Source: HXMU1420-13 sp024742815 (GTDB taxonomy: Bacteria; Bacteroidota; Rhodothermia; Balneolales; Balneolaceae). From it: a stretch of DNA of 64,000 nt. A model generated the notes under the pieces. It was not told the DNA's origin and searched no databases. It worked only from the letters and a program-made list of their open reading frames with translations. The stretch is from assembly GCA_024742815.1 (NCBI GenBank), contig JANSXX010000015.1, positions 18,365 through 82,364 of the forward strand, written 5' to 3'. Shown here one piece after another: positions 1-8,465 of this stretch. The position numbers and the translations under genes were made by a program. Each line of letters starts with the position of its first letter. Positions within the stretch are counted from its first letter, which is position 1.

Positions 1-2
1 CA

Positions 3-374
3 GATGCAAATGGTGTTGAGTTTCGAAATATCACCCCCATCTTCACGCCATCACTGCAAATCAACGAATCGGTGGAGTATATAATTGGAAATGGGTTCAC
101 TATAGGGCTTACAGCTACCTATCTAAGTGAGCAGTATTTGACACTTGAAAATAATGCTAACGATGTTGTGCCAACCTCTTTTGTAACCGATAGTTTTTTA
201 GCATTTGCATATAAAAATGCGGAGTTGAAGCTACAGATAAATAACCTGCTTGATGAAACTTATTACACCAGCGGAGCTATGGTTGATGTGGACTTCGACG
301 GAGTGAATGACGAACCCGGTTACTTCGTAAATGCCGGTCGTAATTTCTTTTTAAACCTGACCCTTAACTTCTAG
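3..374 (+). CDS. TonB-dependent receptor, C-terminal end (partial)
   Basis: This is the last 123 codons of a gene that enters from the left edge; the frame is open from base 3, so the GTG at 72 is not a real start. The visible part has alternating beta-strand character. It carries the barrel-end sequence NLLDETYYTSG typical of TonB-dependent receptors and ends in NLTLNF, with the terminal Phe of outer-membrane barrels recognised by the BAM complex. Such receptors import siderophores, vitamin B12 or glycans. The plug domain and TonB box lie outside the window, so the substrate cannot be judged. Confidence 0.7.
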   Translation, partial: DANGVEFRNITPIFTPSLQINESVEYIIGNGFTIGLTATYLSEQYLTLENNANDVVPTSFVTDSFLAFAYKNAELKLQINNLLDETYYTSGAMVDVDFDGVNDEPGYFVNAGRNFFLNLTLNF

Positions 375-385
375 TCGGGTAAACG

Positions 386-425
386 ATGGGGTGACTTAAC
401 AGTAGTATTCCGTTAGTCATCCCAT
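386..425 (+). terminator. Convergent terminator hairpin
   Basis: An 11-bp stem (386-396 pairs with 415-425, one G-T wobble) lies just after the receptor stop and is followed by a T-rich stretch on the plus strand. It sits between converging genes and may serve both. Confidence 0.55.
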
Positions 426-433
426 ATTTGTAT

Positions 434-2755
434 TTATTTAATTAGACTCATTGTTTTGGATAACGACAGACCGGATTTAGTTTCCAGTCTGTAGATATAA
501 ATACCCGAAGCAAGTTGAGAGGCATTAAAACGAAGAGTGTGAGTGCCGCTAGCGTAAAACCCGCTAGCTAAAGTGAGAACTAAAGCACCGTTTATCGCAT
601 ACACTTTTAGCGTAATTTCATCCGCTCGGTTTAACGTAAAAGAGAGCTCAGTGCTGGGATTAAATGGGTTTGGGTAATTCTGATGAAGAATAAATCCTTG
701 TGGATCTTCAACCGAGATGTCATCAATTGAAGTTTCTCCGTTGTTTGAAGCGCCCGGTGTTGGAGCATCAAAAAATACAAAGCCACTAGCGCCGTCTTCT
801 TCTCTTCCATACGAAATGTCGGTTTGCTGTTCGCCATATGTAAATGCGTCAACAGCAATGATTTCATCTCCGTTTTTATGATATAAGCCCAAATCCTCAC
901 CCGATTTACTTAGCTTAAACGAAGCATGCATTGGGCCGTCTTCTTCGTCATCGTCAACCCAAATTAAGAGAAAATCCTTTGGCTGAATGACCGTATCAGG
1001 AAAAGCCCATTTGGTTTGATTAGCAAGATCATCGGTTAAGTAATAGCCCGATAGTGAGATTGCACTTTCCGTTGGATTATAGAGTTCTACCCAATCCGGA
1101 AAAGCACCCGATTCATCGGCAATGGTTGACGAATTAGAAGCCATAAATTCATTGATCAACAATCCTGTATTGGATCCGGCAAGTTCAATATCTATGGTAT
1201 TTGAGGGATTAAAAGGGTAGCGTTCAGTTTGATTTTGTAGGTCTTCAGCCTCAACAAATACGGAAAATTCTTTTTGTACGGATGAAAGTGGAACAAGCGC
1301 AGTATAAAAACCATCTTCGGATACTTCATCACCTTGTTCGCCACTATCATGTAAAGGAAATGTTCCGTCGAGGTCGCCCGAAAAAGTGGCCGTAATTGTT
1401 GGAGTGTCGTCATCCATAACCTGAGCAATAATTTTTAAAACCGGCCCACTACCTGATTGTGTGATTTCCCAATCAAAGTTCTGAATTACTGGATGAATGT
1501 TAGTTAACTGAAGTTGCTGTTTCGCAGAGTTATATCGATTTGTGATGTATTCATTTAAGCCACTTTTAACATGCGCTCCTAAGGCTTCTGTGTAGGAATT
1601 ATTGAAGTCTTCGATGGAATATCCGTAATCGCGAGTGCGATACATATCCTCTTCGGCTGCTGTTTGTATCATTGTTTTGAGGCGATCAATCTCAGGAAAT
1701 AAAGTCAACTCATTAAAATGTGTATCCAACAAGATGTTGATGTAGTAATGCAATCTGTTTTTAAACTTAGGAATCGCAAAAAGCCGATCGGTGAGTGGGC
1801 GGTATTCATTGCTTCCCCAATTGTTGATATCCCGAGTACTCCAATCAATATTAAACCAGTCGATTCCAAAGGTGTTATCATAATCAAAAGGGATAAACTC
1901 GAAGACTTCGCTATTTGGGTTATGGTATAGATAGAAGTTGTTTTTATTGAACATGTAATCGTCCCACATTCCTGTAAGCATGTCCACAGCCATTACACGT
2001 AGTACGCCATCAACGTTTATGTATTCTCGAATTTGATTTTCAAAGTCTTCATCGGAAGATTGAGAAAGAAACTTGATAAAATTAGCTAGGTCGGTGTAAT
2101 CATCGATTTCTTCATTGGTTTTGAGTTCATAAATTCGCCGCCCATGAAGCTCTTTCTTATAATCATCAGGATTTTCACCTAAGTATGTCAAATCAGAAGG
2201 ATATAATGATTTATACAAATTACCGGCATCCGACCCGAAACGATCCTCAACAAACTCATTGTCGATATGCTCTACATTCATGTAAAGTCCGTAGTACTCT
2301 TGATTGATGTACAGCTTCACATGATTTGAGCGTGGTGCTTTTACACCCAAGGCTGCGAAAGTGTCCCAGCTTAATTTCGATCGGATGATAGACGGATCGT
2401 TATGTTCTCCGTTGATATTCATCTTATCTAATCCCAAATATTCTCGCCCATCCACAAAGGTATCAAATGACACTTTGAAGGACTTTTTTTGGGAAGCTCG
2501 GGAGGTATTTCCACGAATGCGAAATCCGATGTTTGATACCGTATCAGAAACGGCACCACGTGTAAGCACAAACTCGGCGGGGTACTCCACATCGCTATAA
2601 TTGTTGATGAAAATGGAATCGAGATGCTCGGGATTTATGGAGATGTGAATAGTGGGTAAGCTAGAGTCGTCAAATAACCAATCAGAATTCGATTGAGCAA
2701 AACTGTGATGAGTTTGAATAAGGATGAAAGTGGTGAGTAGAGCGAGTTTTTTCAT
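434..2755 (-). CDS. CotH-like secreted protein with lamin-tail and sorting domains
   Basis: 773 aa. A signal peptide ends near residue 21 (HHSFAQ). Residues about 30-400 are a CotH-type domain; recognisable pieces are RIRGNTSR, KKSFKVSFD and FIPFDYDNTFGIDW. The family includes Bacillus CotH, an atypical spore-coat protein kinase, but most bacterial members are uncharacterised. A lamin-tail domain (LLINEFMASN...PDWVELYNPT) covers about 545-670. The last about 80 residues are a Por/type IX-like sorting domain with NYPNPFNPST near 693, ending KTMSLIK. It is therefore probably secreted or surface-anchored. It is one of three CotH proteins here, the others starting at 16942 and 40780. A terminator separates it from the DUF2911 operon upstream. 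Kinase activity is not demonstrated. Confidence 0.85.
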   Translation of the reverse strand: MKKLALLTTFILIQTHHSFAQSNSDWLFDDSSLPTIHISINPEHLDSIFINNYSDVEYPAEFVLTRGAVSDTVSNIGFRIRGNTSRASQKKSFKVSFDTFVDGREYLGLDKMNINGEHNDPSIIRSKLSWDTFAALGVKAPRSNHVKLYINQEYYGLYMNVEHIDNEFVEDRFGSDAGNLYKSLYPSDLTYLGENPDDYKKELHGRRIYELKTNEEIDDYTDLANFIKFLSQSSDEDFENQIREYINVDGVLRVMAVDMLTGMWDDYMFNKNNFYLYHNPNSEVFEFIPFDYDNTFGIDWFNIDWSTRDINNWGSNEYRPLTDRLFAIPKFKNRLHYYINILLDTHFNELTLFPEIDRLKTMIQTAAEEDMYRTRDYGYSIEDFNNSYTEALGAHVKSGLNEYITNRYNSAKQQLQLTNIHPVIQNFDWEITQSGSGPVLKIIAQVMDDDTPTITATFSGDLDGTFPLHDSGEQGDEVSEDGFYTALVPLSSVQKEFSVFVEAEDLQNQTERYPFNPSNTIDIELAGSNTGLLINEFMASNSSTIADESGAFPDWVELYNPTESAISLSGYYLTDDLANQTKWAFPDTVIQPKDFLLIWVDDDEEDGPMHASFKLSKSGEDLGLYHKNGDEIIAVDAFTYGEQQTDISYGREEDGASGFVFFDAPTPGASNNGETSIDDISVEDPQGFILHQNYPNPFNPSTELSFTLNRADEITLKVYAINGALVLTLASGFYASGTHTLRFNASQLASGIYIYRLETKSGLSLSKTMSLIK

Positions 2756-2772
2756 CCCGTAAAGGTAAAAAA

Positions 2773-2795
2773 AAAGGACGGATGAACCGCCCTTT
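2773..2795 (-). terminator. Rho-independent terminator after the DUF2911 gene
   Basis: A 9-bp stem (2773-2781 with 2787-2795, one G-T wobble, loop of five) is followed on the minus strand by a run of T reaching to about 2767. It closes the Wzi-like/amidohydrolase/DUF2911 operon. Confidence 0.75.
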
Positions 2796-2810
2796 TTCTG
2801 ATAAACTAAA

Positions 2811-3374
2811 TTAGTCGATCGTAATCGGGACCGCGGTTTTAGTGGTTCCCCAATGTAAGTTAAGATGAGTTTTTGTATCCGTTAACTCATCAAAATAAAT
2901 GGCAAAACGCTCCATAAATGGTGCATCATTAACAGTTACCGCAGCAGGCACCCGCACTTGATCTTGTGATTCGTCGTAGCCATACGCTCCCCAAGCAGGA
3001 CGTCCGTCATCTCTGGTTAGGACGTTATTTAAGATGAACGTCCAGTTTTCACCGGGAATGGTGTACAATGTGTAAGTGCCCGCAGGAACCGGCTCACCAC
3101 CAAAGTTTACATCAGTAGAAAAGGTAATGGTCGAAGCTTCGTTTGCTCCGGTTCTCCACACTTCACCTGCTGGAGTAAGCGAAGAAAGTTCTCGACCTTT
3201 CAAACCGGGACGTCCATAAGTAACCGTAATGGTTGAACTGTTAAATATGGTTTGGCTAACCATTGCATCAGGGCTCAATCCATTTGAACCGCCACGTTCC
3301 TGAGCGACGGAAGTATCGCCGGTCACGATCAAAGTTAGTACCGCTAAAGCAGCAATTTTTAAGAGAGATTTCAT
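2811..3374 (-). CDS. DUF2911 domain exported protein
   Basis: 187 aa with an N-terminal signal peptide ending near SVAQ (about residue 24). The body matches the DUF2911 pattern: an early TVTYGRPGLKGR, then GEVWRTGANEA, then PAGTYTLYTIPG and WGTTK near the end. The family is common in Bacteroidota and relatives, is exported and has no assigned biochemical function. It follows the amidohydrolase by 15 bp on the same strand and is closed by a terminator, so the two are probably co-transcribed. The role remains unknown. Confidence 0.85.
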   Translation of the reverse strand: MKSLLKIAALAVLTLIVTGDTSVAQERGGSNGLSPDAMVSQTIFNSSTITVTYGRPGLKGRELSSLTPAGEVWRTGANEASTITFSTDVNFGGEPVPAGTYTLYTIPGENWTFILNNVLTRDDGRPAWGAYGYDESQDQVRVPAAVTVNDAPFMERFAIYFDELTDTKTHLNLHWGTTKTAVPITID

Positions 3375-3389
3375 AGTAGTGTTTTTTGT

Positions 3390-4505
3390 TTAGTCGTTGG
3401 GAAAAAGAGATTTATCAATGCCCGGTATAATTTTCAAAGCATTTTTGTAATACACCTTCTTAAGTACTTCATCAGGTAAATTCATTCCATACATTTTCCA
3501 AAAAGCGTGGCGTTTACGGAAATAATCGAAATATTCATCGTCGCTCTCTAATACTCGGAAATAAGTATGAAACTCAACCGGTCGGTAAGTGTCTTTACCG
3601 AATAGAATTCGATCCTGATATTTGATAAAAAATTCCTGAGCAAATCGGGGTTGCCGACCTAATTCTGCGATAATAGCCGCCGTTTCGGTATACACATTCG
3701 GAAACTCATCGAGGTGTTCTCCTAAGCGTTGCAAATCGTTAGCCATCCAACCAAAATGTGCATTGATGAAGGTTGTTTCCGGGTGTTTTCGAAATACATT
3801 CCATTGTTCCTGCATTACCACTTCCCAGCTCGGGTATTTAGTAGAGTCGCCTCTGTGACGGCTTGGAAATTGCTTCATTTCCAGCCAGCGCTCATTCTTT
3901 TCGTCGATGGGTTCCCAGAAAACGGCCGGTTCTCCGGTATGGATGAGAACAGGAATTCCTAATTCGCCACATTTCGCCCAAACCGGGTCGATACGTGGGT
4001 CATCAGTTTGAATCCGATTTCCTTGGGAGTCGGTAGCAGTAAGTCCCAGGTTTTTGAAAATCTTTAGACCTCGTGCTCCATTATCGTAATCTTCTTGAAG
4101 TTGAGCGACTGTTCTTTCGGTCCAATCAGGATCGTCGATTCCATCAAAATTGATATTCGCAAAAATGATGAATCGGTTTGGGGCAGTTTTTTGTACGGCA
4201 TCAGCCATTGCTGCAAGTTGCTCACCGGAACGACCACTAAGGTTTACAAGCACTTGCAAATTCAAGCTGTCCATCTCAGCTACAGTCTGATTCAAATCCA
4301 TGGTTGCCATTCGCCACAAATGGCTGTGAACATCCACATACGGATACTTGGCACGTACAACTTCTTCGCCCGGAATGATAAGAGTGGAAGTGGGTTCGTA
4401 CTCTTCAAAACTCATGGTCACTTCAGAATGATCATGATCTTGGGCTAATACCGGAGCAGAGAGCAGTAAAAAAGTAAAGCCGAAAAGGAAAGTTATGTGC
4501 TTCAT
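3390..4505 (-). CDS. Exported amidohydrolase (amidohydrolase_2 type)
   Basis: 371 aa. A signal peptide (ending VLAQ, about residue 21) is followed by a short His/Asp-rich linker and a TIM-barrel amidohydrolase domain. The first metal-ligand pair is DVHSH (H60 and H62). Later pieces are VLIHTGEP, FINAHFGW and the final-strand ILFGKDTYR, where Asp would be the catalytic or metal residue. The ACMSD/amidohydrolase_2 superfamily hydrolyses or decarboxylates cyclic and carboxylated substrates; the substrate here cannot be predicted. It overlaps the stop of the Wzi-like gene by one base, implying translational coupling, and precedes DUF2911. A periplasmic location is inferred from the signal peptide. 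Confidence 0.8.
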   Translation of the reverse strand: MKHITFLFGFTFLLLSAPVLAQDHDHSEVTMSFEEYEPTSTLIIPGEEVVRAKYPYVDVHSHLWRMATMDLNQTVAEMDSLNLQVLVNLSGRSGEQLAAMADAVQKTAPNRFIIFANINFDGIDDPDWTERTVAQLQEDYDNGARGLKIFKNLGLTATDSQGNRIQTDDPRIDPVWAKCGELGIPVLIHTGEPAVFWEPIDEKNERWLEMKQFPSRHRGDSTKYPSWEVVMQEQWNVFRKHPETTFINAHFGWMANDLQRLGEHLDEFPNVYTETAAIIAELGRQPRFAQEFFIKYQDRILFGKDTYRPVEFHTYFRVLESDDEYFDYFRKRHAFWKMYGMNLPDEVLKKVYYKNALKIIPGIDKSLFPND

Positions 4506-6262
4506 TAGAATGCCTTGTTAACTATTGGAATTTTGTTGATAAAGCGCTGAACTCCAGGATAAAAATACACTTCCAAGCCACCGAGTAGCATGTCAAAATC
4601 GTCAATTTGATCCCCTTCGATCATCATTCTTTTTCGATAATCAGCAAACACTTTTATACCTCTGAACGGCTCAACCTCAAACTTAAACCGGAATGTATTC
4701 CATCGGTGGATGTCGCCTGAAAATAAAAGAACAGTATCTTCACCGCTAGTTTGGCGCCCTTCAAATAGATCGCCACCAACATCTTGTAATAAAAAACCAT
4801 TTGAATCAACTATGTTGTAGCCCTTTTTAGCATTGGCTAAAGAAAATTCAAAAAAGGATCGCCAGGGTAGCCACTGTCTTATTGAAATAAAATACTGTCT
4901 TGAATTTGGCCCAATACTGGGGCCAAGTGGTGAATCGAAGTCTGAGTAAGTGTTTAGATAGAATTTATGAGTATAAAAATATGGGTCAATTTGAGAGAAC
5001 TCAGCATTTAAAATAGTTGATGTAGGCAAAGTTAAATTCATCCCAAATTGATAACTAACTACAGATACATCCCTATCGCGTTTATTTGTGGGTACAAAAA
5101 TATCACTAAACGACCAGAGATCGTCAATTCCTATAGTTGAATACAATTCTAAGTTACGAAGAGGCCTTATCGTCCCGTCAAAGAACCAGATAGGATTATC
5201 TTTGTCATTTGTTTCAAATTCACCAAGCCGTAAGGGAAAAAGGGGGTTTAAATAAGTTAATTCAATTGGTCGATTGGAATACGTAAGTGATTCTGTAAAT
5301 GCCATTGAGATCCATGGGGCTGGAGTAAGCTGGATTCTACGTAATGCAAACCATTTTTGGGGAGATACCCTGCTAATTACGCCAGGAAAACCCTCTAATG
5401 TTACTTGTGTAGGTTCTGTACTTAGTGCTCCATGCAAGAAAGTGTATTGGAAATACTTAGAATCAAAGTTTACACGTAACCAATCGAAATTCCCCGCTTC
5501 TTGCCTTAGAATAGGCGCTTCATTACCTCTATTTCCTATAATGAGATCTCCGTTTCCAATATGAACACCTAATTGTTTATAACTAAAAGTTGCGAAAGCT
5601 TCTGCGTAAATAGTAGAGAGTTTTCCACGCTGTCTTCCATCAAATGTTTGACCCCATTCTGGATGGTAACGAAATTGACCGGCAGTAAATGAATATGGAT
5701 TAGAAATTTCTGCATGCGCGCCAAGTGTATTGTAAATAGTGCCGTAAGTGCGAAGTGTTTTGTAGGTGATGTCGGCTGCTTGGGCGTAATTATTAAGGGG
5801 GTCGTCAATAATAAGTGTTCCACCACCAAAAGAATAATCAACCACCCAATGAATGCTATCAGAAAAGAACACGAATAAATGCGGTTCTTTATCGGAGAAC
5901 AGGAATTCTAGTTTACTTTTTGCTGAGGATAAAATATCATCTTCCCACCCCTGTAAATATGTCTCTTTAGAATCAATCTCTAGCTGTTCTACAGAAAACT
6001 CTTGTTTATACCACTTTAAGAGCCTTGCATCGATTCCATTTAGTTTTCCTGAATTTTCAACCTGTTGTAAGAAACCGTTTATTTGTTTTCGAGTAAGAGG
6101 CAGGGCTTCGTAGCTGTAATTGGTAATATTACCCTTAACACGTTGAAGATGTAACCACTCGTACACTTGATGACTAGCAGGTACTAACGACACTTGTGAT
6201 TTTAATCCCGTAGAAAAAATTATACTAACTACGAATACTAAGAGTAATCTCATTGCAAACAC
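4505..6262 (-). CDS. Wzi-like capsule assembly/outer-membrane protein
   Basis: 585 aa with an N-terminal signal peptide (cleavage near FSTGLKSQ). After it comes the opening SHQVYEWLHLQRVKG...YEALPLTRKQINGFL, typical of the Wzi/capsule-assembly family, and then a long series of amphipathic strands (QLGVHIGNGDLIIGNR, QYFISIRQWLPW) consistent with an outer-membrane beta barrel. Wzi in enterics helps anchor capsule, but Bacteroidota homologues are often far from capsule genes, as here, where the neighbours are an amidohydrolase and DUF2911. First gene of the operon. The family call is reasonably firm; a capsule role is not supported by context. Confidence 0.7.
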   Translation of the reverse strand: MFAMRLLLVFVVSIIFSTGLKSQVSLVPASHQVYEWLHLQRVKGNITNYSYEALPLTRKQINGFLQQVENSGKLNGIDARLLKWYKQEFSVEQLEIDSKETYLQGWEDDILSSAKSKLEFLFSDKEPHLFVFFSDSIHWVVDYSFGGGTLIIDDPLNNYAQAADITYKTLRTYGTIYNTLGAHAEISNPYSFTAGQFRYHPEWGQTFDGRQRGKLSTIYAEAFATFSYKQLGVHIGNGDLIIGNRGNEAPILRQEAGNFDWLRVNFDSKYFQYTFLHGALSTEPTQVTLEGFPGVISRVSPQKWFALRRIQLTPAPWISMAFTESLTYSNRPIELTYLNPLFPLRLGEFETNDKDNPIWFFDGTIRPLRNLELYSTIGIDDLWSFSDIFVPTNKRDRDVSVVSYQFGMNLTLPTSTILNAEFSQIDPYFYTHKFYLNTYSDFDSPLGPSIGPNSRQYFISIRQWLPWRSFFEFSLANAKKGYNIVDSNGFLLQDVGGDLFEGRQTSGEDTVLLFSGDIHRWNTFRFKFEVEPFRGIKVFADYRKRMMIEGDQIDDFDMLLGGLEVYFYPGVQRFINKIPIVNKAF

Positions 6263-6314
6263 TTTAATTAAAAGTGAGTAAAAATACCCATTCTACAGTT
6301 CTTTAAAACAAAAA

Positions 6315-6339
6315 AGTCCGTTGTTTAAACGGACTTTCA
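6315..6339 (-). terminator. Rho-independent terminator of msrA
   Basis: An 8-9 bp perfect stem (6315-6323 with 6331-6339), followed on the minus strand by TTTTTTTG, lies directly downstream of the msrA stop. Confidence 0.8.
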
Positions 6340-6345
6340 AAAAGG

Positions 6346-6972
6346 CTAAAAAGCCGGGTTATCTTTTAGAAGATAATCGAACTCTTTTTTGAATTTCTTC
6401 ACTTTAGGTGCAATCACAAATGAGCAATACCCGGCATTAGGATTATTCTCAAAGTAGTTTTGGTGATAATTCTCCGCCACGTAATAATTGGTAAGTGGCT
6501 CAATGGTCGTAACAATCGGATCATCCCAAAGATCGGAAGCATCTGTTTTCTTTAATGATTGTTCAGCGATGGCTTTTTGCTCATCGTTGTGATAAAAAAT
6601 CACTGAACGATACATTGGACCAACGTCATTGCCCTGGCGATTTAAGGTGGTTGGATCGTGGGTGTGCCATAAAACTTCGAGAAGCTCCTCATAAGTAATT
6701 ACCGAAGGGTCAAAATGTATTCGGGCAACTTCAACATGACCGGTTCGCCCGGAAGTAACCTGCCGATACGAAGGGTTTTCTATATGTCCGCCGGAATAAC
6801 CGGATTCCACGTGAACCACCCCTTCAACGAGTTCATAAATTGCTTCCACACACCAGAAGCAACCGGCGCCAAAGGTGGCTTTTTCAATATTTTGAGTTTT
6901 TTCCATTTCCTGAGCTTGTAAAGTCTGTATTCCAAATAAAGGGAATAAGAGTATGAATAAATATTTTTTCAT
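6346..6972 (-). CDS. msrA: Peptide-methionine (S)-S-oxide reductase MsrA, exported
   Basis: 208 aa. It reduces the S-epimer of methionine sulfoxide in proteins. The catalytic motif GCFWC is at residues 37-41 (nucleophile C38). VESGYSGGHIENPSYRQV and GHVEVARI follow, and a likely resolving cysteine is C183 in NAGYCSF. Unlike cytosolic MsrA, it has an N-terminal hydrophobic signal peptide (about 1-21, LQAQ), so it probably works in the periplasm or at the outer membrane. No msrB is adjacent. It is monocistronic, with its own terminator. Confidence 0.95.
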   Translation of the reverse strand: MKKYLFILLFPLFGIQTLQAQEMEKTQNIEKATFGAGCFWCVEAIYELVEGVVHVESGYSGGHIENPSYRQVTSGRTGHVEVARIHFDPSVITYEELLEVLWHTHDPTTLNRQGNDVGPMYRSVIFYHNDEQKAIAEQSLKKTDASDLWDDPIVTTIEPLTNYYVAENYHQNYFENNPNAGYCSFVIAPKVKKFKKEFDYLLKDNPAF

Positions 6973-7089
6973 GAGTTCAATTTTCTAATGAAACTGTTCA
7001 CAATCAAAATAACATTCCATGTTGCCCAATGTTGTAACGAAAGTATTACAAATAAAGCTCGCTTCTGTTAAGAAACGAGCTTTAATAAG

Positions 7090-7173
7090 TGCTCACGAAT
7101 GGAGTCGAACCATCACGGGATTTCTCCCACACGCCCCTCAAGCGTGCGCGTCTACCAATTCCGCCACGTGAGC
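7090..7173 (-). tRNA. tRNA-Leu (anticodon GAG)
   Basis: Read on the minus strand it has a 7-bp acceptor stem GCTCACG/CGTGAGC, a D-loop with AATTGGTAGACG, an anticodon stem CACGC/GCGTG around loop TTGAGGG (anticodon GAG, complement of 7137-7139), a long variable arm of class II type and a T-loop GGTTCGACTCC. Discriminator A is at 7090; CCA is not encoded. Confidence 0.95.
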
Positions 7174-7209
7174 ATAAAAAAAGTCAATAAATCAAAACCG
7201 TCGAACGGC

Positions 7210-7314
7210 GCTCACGAAGCTATGTTGGATTCTCCCATCCCGACGGTGAGTCGGGAAGCGTTTACCAATTCCCATGTTCCACGAAGTACTAAACGCAGTG
7301 GAAGCCACGTGAGC
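7210..7314 (-). pseudogene. Degenerate tRNA-Leu-like copy with palindromic inserts
   Basis: Immediately upstream of the intact tRNA-Leu on the same strand is a second block with the same acceptor ends (GCTCACG and CGTGAGC), the same GGAATTGGTA D-loop core and a TGGGAGAATCC piece matching the variable/T region. The anticodon arm is replaced by an unrelated hairpin (7238-7244 with 7250-7256). A 27-base palindromic segment (7277-7282 with 7298-7303) is inserted between the acceptor stem and D arm, and the TTCGA T-loop is lost. It cannot fold as a tRNA. Together with the tRNA it fills the 430-base gap between msrA and the Spy-like gene. Confidence 0.55.
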
Positions 7315-7372
7315 TTAATTGCAAGACTTCAAAGATAGAACTTTTCCACTCCAAAATTCAACGAAAATAAAA

Positions 7373-7397
7373 AACCCGACTTGGTTAAAGCCGGGTT
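7373..7397 (-). terminator. Rho-independent terminator after the Spy-like gene
   Basis: An 8-bp stem (7373-7380 with 7390-7397, one G-T wobble) is followed on the minus strand by TTTTTTATTTT, six bases past the stop of the 143-aa gene. Confidence 0.75.
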
Positions 7398-7402
7398 AAC
7401 GC

Positions 7403-7834
7403 TCACTTATTTCCTTTATCGGAATAAGTTCTCAGGCGTTGGCGAATATCATATTGAATGGCTTCTTTTTCCTCCAGATATACTGCATATTGGTCTTTGG
7501 TTAGTATTTTATGCAGTGCCTGTTGGTGCTCATTCCGAAGATCGCGCATCTCAACCATTCGGCGTTGTCTATTGATGGATGCTTCTCGAAGCTCTTTGCC
7601 TCGTTCGGCAAAATCCTTATCAATTGTTTGGATTTGTTCTTTTTGAGTATCAGAAAGTTTTAGATACTCGTCAAAAACAGCAATGTGGGCTTCCGAACGT
7701 ACTTCAGCCGGAATATCCAACATCCGTTGATTAGCTTGTTGCCCTCTGTTTCCCCTGCCGGGCTGTGCAATAGCTGTTGCAGAGAATAGGGCAGTCAATA
7801 CAAAAATTGATAGTGTAGATATTGTTCGTTTCAT
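7403..7834 (-). CDS. Small exported helical protein, Spy/CpxP-like
   Basis: 143 aa. The signal peptide ends near residue 24 (TAIAQ), then a Gly/Arg/Gln-rich patch (PGRGNRGQQ). The rest is almost entirely charged helix, with KLSDTQKEQIQTIDKDF and HKILTKDQYAVY. The L-x-x-x-Q spacing (LSDTQ and LTKDQ) recalls the LTxxQ repeats of Spy/CpxP periplasmic chaperones and heavy-metal sensor proteins, but the match is loose. Monocistronic, with a clear terminator. Periplasmic location inferred; function unproven. Confidence 0.6.
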   Translation of the reverse strand: MKRTISTLSIFVLTALFSATAIAQPGRGNRGQQANQRMLDIPAEVRSEAHIAVFDEYLKLSDTQKEQIQTIDKDFAERGKELREASINRQRRMVEMRDLRNEHQQALHKILTKDQYAVYLEEKEAIQYDIRQRLRTYSDKGNK

Positions 7835-7915
7835 GATGGTTAAATTGAAGGGTTAGCGACCAAGCTTTTACAACTCTTCAATATGACGATCTGTCCCCGA
7901 AAATAGTTGAGTGAT

Positions 7916-8461
7916 TTATTCTTCGTCTAGTTGACGGCGAGCATACTCATTATCAGGATCAATTTTTAGCGCTTGCTCGTAATAAGTTCGCGCTTTATCG
8001 TCCTGTCCACCACGTTTAATCATGTCGCCCATTAGAATCCAGTTTTCAGGATCGTGTGGATCTGCTTTGATGCGACCAATTAGATAAGGTACAGCTTCCT
8101 GTCCGCGTCCGGTCATAAGCATCAACATCACTTTATTTCGATGGGCGCCTGGTAAATCCCCTTTTTCGATCGCGGAATCAAAATCTTTTTCTGCTTCTTC
8201 CAGCTTTTCCTGCTGCATAAATAAGTTACCGCGCAGATTGAGATAGGCTGCATTGTCATCGCCAAGTTCAATGGCTTTATTGATGGCTTTTTCACTTAAT
8301 TCGAACTGATTAAGTTGTTGAAAAATCAACGCCTCCAAATAGAAAGGTTCGTGTGCCTCCGGTTGTTCTTTTTGTAGTTCTCTTGCAGTATCTAAACTAT
8401 GATCAATGTCTTTATCTCTAAAAAGTTCGAACCCTTTATTAAGCTTTTCCTCGAAATTCAT
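7916..8461 (-). CDS. Tetratricopeptide repeat protein
   Basis: About 181 aa from the ATG at 8461 (MNFEEKLNKGFELF). The frame continues up to 8503, but that start would overlap the preceding 62-aa gene by 38 bases, so the internal ATG four bases after that gene's stop is preferred. It is composed of TPR helices: EPFYLEALIFQQLNQFELSEKAI, AAYLNLRGNLFMQQEKLEEAE, PENWILMGDMIKRGGQDDKA. There is no signal peptide, so it is probably a cytoplasmic scaffold. Last gene of the dnaA-led cluster; partner unknown. Confidence 0.8.
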   Translation of the reverse strand: MNFEEKLNKGFELFRDKDIDHSLDTARELQKEQPEAHEPFYLEALIFQQLNQFELSEKAINKAIELGDDNAAYLNLRGNLFMQQEKLEEAEKDFDSAIEKGDLPGAHRNKVMLMLMTGRGQEAVPYLIGRIKADPHDPENWILMGDMIKRGGQDDKARTYYEQALKIDPDNEYARRQLDEE

Positions 8462-8465
8462 GAAT

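Noticed and set aside
4095..4448. 117-aa plus-strand frame inside the amidohydrolase
   Set aside because: Antisense to a well-supported gene, with no motif.
7099..7338. Open frame across the tRNA-Leu and pseudo-tRNA
   Set aside because: It runs antisense over the tRNA; the apparent protein has no family character.
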